Source of the DNA: Gigaspora rosea
Taxonomy: Eukaryota > Glomeromycota > Glomeromycetes > Diversisporales > Gigasporaceae
Direction of reading: 5' to 3'
DNA: 64,000 nt
Assembly: GCA_003550325.1 (NCBI GenBank)
Contig: QKWP01000073.1
Location: 202,014-266,013, forward strand
The translations under genes and the position numbers were made by a program. How positions within the stretch are numbered: the first letter of the stretch is position 1; every line of letters starts with the position of its first letter. Positions 56,921 to 64,000 of the stretch are shown in pieces. The notes below the pieces were generated by a model. It saw only the letters and a program-made list of their open reading frames with translations. It searched no databases and was not told the DNA's origin.

Positions 56921-57790
56921 GTCCGAAGTGAAGCGAAGGACTTTTAGTTTCTTCGTATCATGATACAAAAGTTAGTTTCTTGATGCATTATATATTAAAA
57001 TATCAAAAACGCAATTTCGCACTTTCCGTCTGTCCACTTATTAAATTATTTTAATTGGCCAATTTATAAAATTGATAATAACTTTTGATCTACTAGTCCG
57101 TTTTGGATGATTTAACTATCAAAATGTTTGTCTCGATAAGACGATTCTAACAAGCCCAAAATCGTTAAAATCCGATCACAGGATCCCAAGATCGTTCATT
57201 ACTAAGTAAATTTTTTTACTATTGAATAACTTTTGATCTACTAGGCTGTTTTGGATGATTTAACTACCAAAATGTTCGTCTCAGTGAGACAATTCTAACA
57301 AGCCCAAAATCGTTAAATTCCAATTATAGGATCCAAAGATCGATAAAGATTATCAATAATGATTGATAAATCTTTATCGATCTCTGGATCCTGTGATTTG
57401 AATTTAACGATTTTGGTCTTGTTAGAATCGTCTTACTGAGTCGAACATTTTGGTAGTTAAATCATTCAAAACAGCCTGGTTGATCAAAAGTTATTCAATA
57501 GTAAAAAAATTTACTTAGTGATGAATGATCTTGGGATCCTGTGATTAAATTTTAACAATTTTGGGCTTGTTAGAATTATCTCATCGAGACGAACATTTTG
57601 ATAGTTAAATCATCCAAAACGGACCAGTGGATTAAATGTTATTATTAATTCCATAAATTAGAACATATATAAAATTTATAGTACAAGAAATAAAATTGAG
57701 TTTTAGACAAACAATGCTATGCTTTTATCTAGTAAATAGCAAACTTTTTAATTATTAAATTTATATAAATATTTAGCTTCGGACAAACAA
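56921..57790. mobile_element. TIR element, ends TTGTCCGAAG, carrying a giant hairpin
   Basis: TTGTCCGAAGTGAAGCG at 56922 and CTTCGGACAA at 57779 are inverted. Absent from copy B. An internal GACAAACAATGCTATGC is present twice (57703 and 57783). Confidence 0.6.
57066..57650. repeat. 585-bp palindrome, two modules per arm
   Basis: Each roughly 290-bp arm holds two direct copies of a 130-150-bp module: ATAACTTTTGATCTACTAG, then GATGATTTAACTA.CAAAAT, ATTCTAACAAGCCCAAAATC and AGGATCC. The second arm (57360-57650) is the reverse complement. Confidence 0.92.
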
Positions 57791-57960
57791 TGCTATGCAT
57801 TTACCTAGTAGATACTTTGTGCAGATAAGTTTATTCACTAAGAAGAATCACTAAGATATTATTAGGTTAAAGCCAACTTTACTATTATGAGTATAAAAAG
57901 CTAGGCACTTCCTCTTTGGGATTGATGCCTTATATTTTAACTACTATTTACTTTTGTATT

Positions 57961-58386
57961 ACTGATTATTACATAATTATTTATGTATCATTCATGCAAT
58001 TAATTATTAGACTTTTAATTAAAGTCATGCAAGTTCTAAAATCACTGATCATGCTATTCCCAGGTTCCGATTAGTACCATGAAATTCCAGGGTAATGATT
58101 TCAACTGTGACATGATCTAGACCTCCCGGAACTTTCTTCAATCCAATACAAAATCCAAATTGTCTAATACAAACTATTTTTTTAACCTAATACTAATTCA
58201 ATTATATAAAGAAATAAATAAATATATAAAATAATAATTCAATGTTTGGCTCTACACTAACAAAAATTTTTTTTTACGCTTACTTTGGCATCCATACTGC
58301 CAACTGTCCATAATTACACTTACTTTGGTACCCTTTACTGACTGTATATAATCAAGACCATACTTCAGTATTCATATTACCGACTG
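57961..58386. other. No gene; TTTGGTA..CATACTGACTGT phrases
   Basis: CTTTGGTATCCATACTGCCAACTG-like phrases recur at 58285, 58325, 58360 and 58600, some distance apart. Confidence 0.45.
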
Positions 58387-58394
58387 TCATAATT

Positions 58395-58574
58395 TAGGAC
58401 CCTGAAATATATATAGATAGGTCAGATATGAGTTTGCTTATTTTTGAGGTTTTTATGCAGATCTTTTCTATTTATAGTAATTTTTTTTGCTTATTTTTGA
58501 AGTTTTTCTCGCAGATCTTTCCTTTTTTAGTAACCCTATAATTAATCTAACCAATCTATGTATATTTCGGTTTC
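58395..58574. mobile_element. 180-bp MITE (second copy of 46431-46610)
   Basis: Perfect 8-bp TSDs TCATAATT (58387-58394, 58575-58582). Opposite orientation to the 46-kb copy. Confidence 0.88.
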
Positions 58575-58746
58575 TCATAATTTCCTTAATTATATTTTAC
58601 TTTGGTATTCATAATACTAACTGTTTATAATTTAATTGCTTGTTTACAAATCTAATTGTTCAGCACATAAGTCACATGTATTATGTGTACCTGACGTTTT
58701 GTTTTCTGTTTTTAGCATCAATATAGAGATCTTAGTTCTTTGTTTA

Positions 58747-59275
58747 GGGGGCATCCATAAATAACATTATGTACCCCCTCATAGTAGCGCTGGACCCCCT
58801 TTACTATATAAAAAAATTTTTTCAAAATCCGTATATTTATATATATAATTTTACAAAAACTTGAATATATTGTGACAAAGTGATCCGATTTGGATGATTT
58901 AGGTACCATTCGATTCGTCTCAGTAAGACGAAATCAATGATACCAAAATCATTTCATTTGTACCACTGGATCAATAGTTATTTACAAAAAACCATTGATT
59001 TTTTAGTAATTTTATAAGAAAACATAATAACCAATAGTATTTAGGCAATAAAATTTGATCAAGTAATCCAAATGAAATGAAATTAGTACCATTCGACTCC
59101 TCTCACTGAGACGAATCGAATGGTGCCAAAATTATTAAATTTGGACTACTGAATCAATTTTTAGCCAATTTTTTCTAAAAAAATTATGTTATATTTTTTT
59201 GACCCCCTACTTATTGAAAAAACGTTATCGTTCGTCCAACCCCCTCTTGTATAACGTTATTTATGAATGCCCCTT
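58747..59275. mobile_element. 530-bp TIR element, ends AGGGGGCATCCATAAATAAC
   Basis: The right end complement AGGGGCATTCATAAATAACG matches. Two inverted arms inside (58880-58985, 59045-59165) contain GATGATTTAGGTACCATTCG, related to the long-hairpin module. Many copies of CCCCCT near both ends. Confidence 0.82.
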
Positions 59276-59627
59276 ATAATAATATCCAACATTATTCATC
59301 CTATTGGCATTTTTCGCACTGCAATTTCCAACTTTGGTGCATTTTAAATTCTATTCAAATACCTGTTTTATATTTTTTCCACTTTCATTAAACTCAATCT
59401 TGTCATTCTCCATTCTATTACAAACTTCATTTTGATGCATTTATCAACATTGTACGATCATTTGGTAGAATCCATTTCAGTTTTTATTCCACTAACACAA
59501 TCTATCTTCCAATTATAACTTTTCAGGTTTCTAGTTCTTACCCTTCAGCTATTAGGTATTTTCTTTCTTTTAAATCCTTTTCTGTTAACTTTATTGCATT
59601 AACACTCCTAATTTTTCCTTCTCATTA

Positions 59628-59774
59628 GGGCAGTGTCATTAATCACCTGATTATTTTTTATCAGAGGCCTACCCCCCTTTTTCTTAATATATAAATAGTC
59701 AGGTTCTTATATATAATTTCAACTTTTTTTACTCCCCTCCCCCCTAAAAAATCACCTGATTTTTGTTACTCCCC
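59628..59774 (+). mobile_element. Harbinger-like MITE, copy 2a, TSD TTA
   Basis: Same 147-bp sequence as 37821-37970. TTA at 59625-59627 before it. Its right flank is an N-joined second copy. Confidence 0.9.
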
Positions 59775-59775
59775 T

Positions 59776-59776
59776 N
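59776..59776. other. Ambiguous base (N) between two MITE copies
   Basis: The only N in the window. It replaces the expected GGGCAGT start of copy 2b, suggesting a collapsed or guessed assembly join. Confidence 0.9.
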
Positions 59777-59920
59777 GTCATTAATCATCTGATTATTTTT
59801 TATTAGAGACCTACCCCCCTCCCTCTTTCTTAATATAAATATAGTCAGGTTCTTATATATAATTTCAACTTTTTTTACTCCCCTCCCCCCTAAAAAATCA
59901 CCTGATTTTTGTTACTCCCC
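59777..59920 (+). mobile_element. Harbinger-like MITE, copy 2b, 5' end missing
   Basis: Begins GTCATTAATCATCTG, ends TTGTTACTCCCC, followed by TTA (59921-59923). Confidence 0.88.
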
Positions 59921-60677
59921 TTATAGTTCATTGATTCATCTACAACACATTTAATATCCACAAGCCTGTTTTTCTTCAATCATCATTATTTATTATATGA
60001 TTCTTATCCATCGCTAGTCTATTTAGGACATTTTCATCATCTGGAATCACAAACGTTACCTTTTTATGACCTGATTCGATCATAACTACATTGACTATTT
60101 TTTTACTAAAAATTGCATCTTGTTTTCGCAACCCATAGTTTTTCATCAGAACTCAAATCATGCACGATATAAAAGGCTTAATTTATACTAACACTACATA
60201 CTACAACTTTAATGTCAAAAATGTATCCAACAATTTTACAACTTATAAAATCATCCTTGTTCATATATTTCCAGTTGAGGACCTCTTTTTTTCGCATACT
60301 TTATGCTCATCTTGTTCACACTTGAACTAAATCTAATTGATGCTTTTATTTCTTTTCCATTTATCTTCACAAATCTTTCTATTATGCCAACACCAATTTT
60401 ACTTTTTTCTTTTATATGTTCAACTTTTTCTTTATTACTTTCAATATCTATCCATTTTATATTAGCGCAACCATTACCAATTCGGTATTCTTTTGTACAA
60501 GACCTAGCAAGATAATTTGGTTTCTGACAGTTATAACATAGCTGAGATCTTTAATGTTTTACTTGCATTGTCTTTAAGTTATTCACAACCTCCTTTATTA
60601 CTAACTCAATTATCTTTTTAATCAAAGGTACCAAACGATTTGTGTTTTTTATTTTCTTGATTTTCTTATAATTGTTA

Positions 60678-60824
60678 GGGCAATGTCATTAATCACCTGA
60701 TTATTTTTTATCAGAGGCCTACCTCCTCCCTATTTTTTAATATACATTAGTCAGGTTCTTATATATAATTTCAACTTTTTTTGACCCCCCCCCCTAGAAA
60801 ATCACCTGATTTTTGTTATTCTCT
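60678..60824 (+). mobile_element. Harbinger-like MITE, copy 3, TSD TTA
   Basis: GGGCAATGTCATTAATCACC ... TTTTTGTTATTCTCT. TTA on both sides (60675-60677, 60825-60827). Inserted in the gag remnant. Confidence 0.9.
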
Positions 60825-60959
60825 TTATACATTCACTTTTTAACTTACACTTGAAATACAGCTTTTGCCTCCCTTAATTCTCCAATAATACTTTGTGTTT
60901 TTACTAAGACTTACACTTTGATATTAATAATCAACTTTATAGTGTCTAACGAAAGTATT

Positions 60960-61395
60960 ATTTCTATTCAGGTTCTTGTATCATGGCTATTTCCAACCTG
61001 ATATGTATTCATAATGTTTTATTAGTAGACTTTACTCACTTAGCAATATAGCAACTAGTGTATCATATAGGTACTTTTATCTAATAGATTCTTTATGCAA
61101 ATAAGGTTATTTACTAAGAAGAATAACTAAGATATTAGGGGAGTACCAAAAATCAGATAATTTTTTAGAGGGGAGGGAGTAAAAAAAGTTGAAATTATAT
61201 ATAAGAACCTGACTATATATAGATTAAGAAAAAGGGAGGGGTAGGCATCTGATAAAAAATAATCAGGTGATTAATGTCATGGCCCTTATCTAATTAAAGC
61301 CAACTTCGCTATTATGAGTATAAAAGGCTAGGCATTTTCCCCATACCTTATATTTTAACTACTATTTACTTTTGTGTTAGGGAGCTTCCAGAAAT
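60960..61395. repeat. Ancestral repeat, copy B
   Basis: Aligns with copy A (55690-57960) but lacks its three insertions, and instead carries the Harbinger-like MITE 61138-61285. Confidence 0.85.
61138..61285 (-). mobile_element. Harbinger-like MITE, copy 4, TSD TTA
   Basis: Inverted copy, TTA on both sides (61135-61137, 61286-61288). The matching site in copy A (about 57870) lacks it. Confidence 0.92.
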
Positions 61396-61632
61396 TAGCT
61401 GATTTCTAGGTGGGTGGGTGGGTCAGCTAAAGTATTAGATGTAATTACTGCCAAAATTTTATAATTCCGGCCAAAGCTACAAAATTATTTTTGACCAAAA
61501 TTATAGATTTATTAAGGGTGCTAACATTTATTAAGTAATATTTTAGGGGTGGAGGGTCAAAAAAATTTTATCTTAGTTAAATTTGATTGGCTAAAATTCT
61601 ATTTATAGATCTTACCTAGGGGTGGGGGTAAA
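61396..61632. other. No gene; GGTGGGTGGGTGGG-type patch
   Basis: A GGTGGGTGGGTGGGTC stretch at 61411-61425 is a possible G-quadruplex. GGGGTGGAGGG and GGGGTGGGGG follow at 61550 and 61620. Confidence 0.4.
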
Positions 61633-61895
61633 CCTATACATGTTGGCAAAATCCCGACTTACTATAGTTTGGGATTTGTCCGTCATCCCAAATCCCAAAT
61701 CCCAAATTCTAGTATAACTAATATCTCAAAAACTTTATTAATAATCTTTATTTAAACAAATCATATATATTCTTATAGTTATAAATAATATATTTACAAA
61801 ATATTAAGATTATTTATTTGATTTAATCTTTTATAAATAGCAATTGTTTTTTTATTATTTGGAATTTGTCCGGGTTTTGCCAGCATGTATAGGGT
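61633..61895. mobile_element. TATACATG-ended MITE
   Basis: Ends TACATGTTGGCAAAATCCC and, complemented, TACATGCTGGCAAAACCC. TA on both sides. Copy of 32048-32292. Confidence 0.8.
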
Positions 61896-62384
61896 AAACC
61901 CCTATAGTAAATAGATATTAGGTAATAAATATCACATTCTAATAATATTTAATAATTAATAACTTTTGATCTGCTAGACCAAATTTGATGATTCAACTAC
62001 CAAATGATCCTCTCAACAAGAGGATTCTAGTGAGCCCAAAATTGTTAAAATCCAATCACAGGATTCTGTGATCGGAATAGATTTGTATTACTATAAAAGT
62101 TCTATAATTTATTAAATAATTGAATTTAATATTTTTGCGCATGTGTGTTGTAGCGCACCTCATATAATTTGGTGTAGTATGAAATTAAAACAACCAAAAT
62201 AACCCATTTTTTTTGTTAGTTAGGGTTAGGGTAAGGTTAGAATTATAGATGCTTGACGAAACTATTTTGTCTGACGAAACTATAAGTTTTGTCATAGTTT
62301 CATTACTGATGAAATGACGAAATTATTATGTTTCGTGAGTTTCATTAGACATTATTAGTTAGAATAGTGTATAGGCAAGAAAAA

Positions 62385-62540
62385 GGGTTTTATAGTATAA
62401 AATTGCAAGGATTTTTTTTGTTAGAGCACGAAGAGTGGTTTCATAAGCAAAATTATAAGCCACAGACGATTTTTTAAAAGATCATTATTTTTTCTCAATT
62501 TTATGTTACACCTGATCCTACGATCTGATTGGTTTATCAG
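62385..62540. repeat. Dispersed repeat, copy 2 of 3
   Basis: Contains TTTTTTGTTAGAGCACGAAG, GGTTTCATAAGCAAAATTAT and TTACACCTGATCCTACGATC. The upstream part (62220-62245) carries GTTAGGGTTAGGGTAAGG. Confidence 0.75.
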
Positions 62541-62597
62541 ATGGGTGCGTTACAACGCATATGCGCTAAATTATATACCTAAATAATTATACCCTAT

Positions 62598-62920
62598 TTA
62601 TAGTAACGCAAATTTATTTCGATCTTAGGATCCTGTGATTGGATTTTAACAATTTTGGACTTGTTAGAATACTCTTATTGAGAGGATCATTTTGGTAGTA
62701 AAATTATCAAAATCGGCCCAGTAGATCAGAAGTTATTAACAATTAAATATTAAATTTTAATTGTTAATAACTTCTGATCTACTAGGCCGATTTCAATGAT
62801 TTTACTACCAAAATGATCATCTCAATGAGAGGATTCTAACAAGCCCAAAATCGTTAAAATCCAATCACAGGATCCTAAGATCGAAATAAATTTGTGTTAC
62901 TATAAATGGGGTATAATTAT
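62598..62920. repeat. Near-perfect palindrome, arms of about 160 bp
   Basis: 62598-62757 and 62760-62920 are reverse complements centred on ATTAAATTTTAAT. Each arm is one TTGATCTACTAG-family module ending TTTATAGTAACGCAAATTTA. Confidence 0.92.
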
Positions 62921-63024
62921 TTAATCGGTAATTATAAAATGCATTTATAGGTAAATTAGATTTGCAAATTCGTGTAACAAAACAAAAAAATAAACTTTTA
63001 TAAAACAAAAAATAAATTTTTATT

Positions 63025-63220
63025 ACCTTAAAGTCAGAGTAAGACCTGGGATAAAGCAGGAAGCATAGTTTATACCAAAATTTAGCAAGAAATTTTTTTA
63101 TTAGAGCCCCAAAGGCGGTTTCATAAGCAAAATTTTAGTTATGAATGTTTTTTTTAAAAAATAAACAAAAAAACAAAATTTTATGTGACACCTGATCTTA
63201 AATTTTGATTGGCTATTCTA
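63025..63220. repeat. Dispersed repeat, copy 3 of 3
   Basis: Contains AGTAAGACCTGGGATAAAGC, TATTAGAGCCCCAAAGGCGG, TTTCATAAGCAAAATTTTAG and TGACACCTGATCTTA. Confidence 0.75.
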
Positions 63221-63456
63221 ATAGTTTTGTGTAATATAGTATTCAACACCATAAATGTATTTTAGTAGCCCTGTTATTTAATAGATTATAAAACTTTTAT
63301 AGTAACACAAATCTATTCCAATTACAGGATCCTGTGATTGGATTTTAACAATTTTGGGCTCACTAGAATCCTCTTGTTGAGAGGATCATTTTGGTAGTTG
63401 AATCATCAAATTTGGTTTAGTAGATCAAAAGTTATTTACAATTAAATGTTATATTT

Positions 63457-63459
<3 letters not shown>

Positions 63460-63488
<29 letters not shown>

Positions 63489-64000
63489 GGTTTAATGGCC
63501 GGCTACTTTGGCTGACGGTTTTATTGAATATTTGTAATATTTGTTACATGAATGAGTGTACAACTAGCCACATGTGCACTTTTGGTGCCTAATTTAAGTA
63601 GTCCGCCCGAAGGTTCTACACTAGCTGTTATACCTGCAGACCAACTACGGGACCTGCCTATTTAAACTCTCTGACTCATGCTTCTCCTATTACTATCTTA
63701 CCTAAGCCAATATATATTATGGCTTTTCTAGGCTTATTCACAATAGCCACCGACTTTAGGGCTACTTTACCCTCGTAGAAATTGCCAGTCACTTACAAGA
63801 ATATGTCCCATATCATATAACTATCGTGGTCTTCAGTAACTTGCGCCGAGGCCATATCGTTACCTACATTGCCCTTATAAGGTTCATTCCGACCCCAGTA
63901 CGACCTTATTTTGGTAGCACCATTAGATCTTCTCTACCTCCTTACTCGGGACTTGCCAAACAGGTTTCTGTTTTTCTGGTTCCCTGGATTTGCGGTATAA
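63460..64000 (-). mobile_element. SINE-like element, second copy, truncated by window edge
   Basis: A run of 29 T (63460-63488) is its A tail. The body shares CACTTTTGGTGCCTAATTTA, TAGTCCGCCCGAAGGTTCTA and ACTTGCCAAACAGGTTTCTG with 51799-52962 but has only one 131-bp unit. Confidence 0.88.

Larger units (their letters stand above)
55690..57960. repeat. Ancestral repeat, copy A, interrupted by three elements
   Basis: Blocks at 55730-55758, 55934-56010 and 57798-57960 align in order with the uninterrupted run 60960-61395 (TCATAGCTATTTTCAACC; ATTTTATTAGTAGA; GTACTT; ACTAAGAAGAAT; AAAGCCAAC; GAGTATAAAA; TTAACTACTATTTACTTTTG). The gaps are the elements listed next. Confidence 0.85.
59330..60940 (-). 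pseudogene. Decayed retrotransposon gag-protease remnant
   Basis: The minus strand shows a zinc knuckle CYNCQKPNYLARSC (60538-60497) with His changed to Tyr, then about 130 bp on VKINGKEIKASIRFSS...MSIKYA. That resembles a retropepsin strand with the catalytic Asp-Thr-Gly lost. Upstream pieces (NLKTMQVKH; KTQSIIGELREAKAVFQV) and downstream pieces (DLSSDEKLWVAKT; KVTFVIPDDENV) are coding-like but broken. Interrupted by Harbinger-like MITEs. Confidence 0.5.
61955..63440. mobile_element. 1.5-kb inverted-repeat element with TTGATCTACTAG-type arms
   Basis: The outer arms (61955-62120 and 63285-63440) are complementary (AATAACTTTTGATCTGCTAG ... CAATCACAGGATTCTGTGAT). Between them lie a second hairpin (62598-62920) and two copies of the 28.5-kb dispersed repeat. 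GGTTAGGGTAAGG at 62225 is part of that repeat. Confidence 0.8.

Noticed and set aside
61411..61425. GGTGGGTGGGTGGG as a regulatory G-quadruplex
   Set aside because: The motif exists, but no gene lies nearby to give it a role; noted only as a sequence patch.

Overview
The window looks like part of a large, AT-rich, repeat-laden fungal genome, most probably an arbuscular mycorrhizal fungus (Glomeromycotina). The evidence is a Sel1-repeat protein fused to a kinase-like domain, decayed Sel1-repeat and leucine-rich-repeat genes of the kind expanded in that group, short GT-AG introns, and a very high density of nested transposons. The species assignment is an inference.

Host genes are few. A six-exon nucleoside diphosphate kinase gene (6498-7336, minus) is intact on paper: its splice junctions join into 149 codons. 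A four-exon Sel1-kinase gene (29731-31547, plus) carries a one-base frameshift in the glycine loop and an Asn in place of the DFG Asp. Remnants include a Sel1 array (44100-44725, minus), an LRR fragment (44750-45105, minus), a candidate multi-exon gene of unknown function (19140-21527, minus), and a small gene split by a hAT transposon (12558-12681 and 17731-17959).

The rest is mobile DNA. A LINE-type retrotransposon with an intact ORF2 fills 1-6167. Two 5'-truncated, decayed relatives lie at 22349-26994 and 35511-40280, each flanked by target-site duplications (TSDs) of about 15 bp. A 5-kb hAT element occupies 12682-17722. About 30 small terminal-inverted-repeat (TIR) elements were read out by matching their ends. 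Many have readable TSDs: 8 bp hAT-like, TTA Harbinger-like, TA mariner/pogo-like, TTAA piggyBac-like, and 10-11 bp possibly Mutator-like. Several families occur two to five times, so paralogous empty sites give a relative order of insertion. A 1.16-kb element with a tRNA-like head and a 3' A tail (51799-52962) looks like an unusually long SINE, and a second copy runs off the right edge (63460-64000). Decayed LTR-retrotransposon gag sequences lie at 11496-12440 and about 59330-60940.

Layout: 1-6.2 kb LINE; 6.2-8.4 kb NDPK gene and a decayed coding stretch; 8.4-12.5 kb low-complexity motif clusters and gag remnant; 12.7-17.7 kb hAT; 18-21.5 kb MITEs and a damaged gene; 21.7-27 kb minisatellite holding a LINE that itself holds two DNA transposons; 27-29.7 kb MITEs; 29.7-31.5 kb Sel1-kinase; 31.7-34.2 kb nested TIR elements; 35.2-40.5 kb hAT-like MITE holding a LINE holding a Harbinger-like MITE; 41-51 kb repeats and gene fragments; 51.8-53 kb SINE; 53-59 kb AT-rich repeats and nested MITEs; 59-64 kb gag remnant, Harbinger-like MITEs, long hairpins and the second SINE copy. 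No CRISPR, prokaryotic feature or canonical tRNA/rRNA gene was seen. Coordinates of element ends were read by eye and may be off by a few bases where no TSD is quoted.
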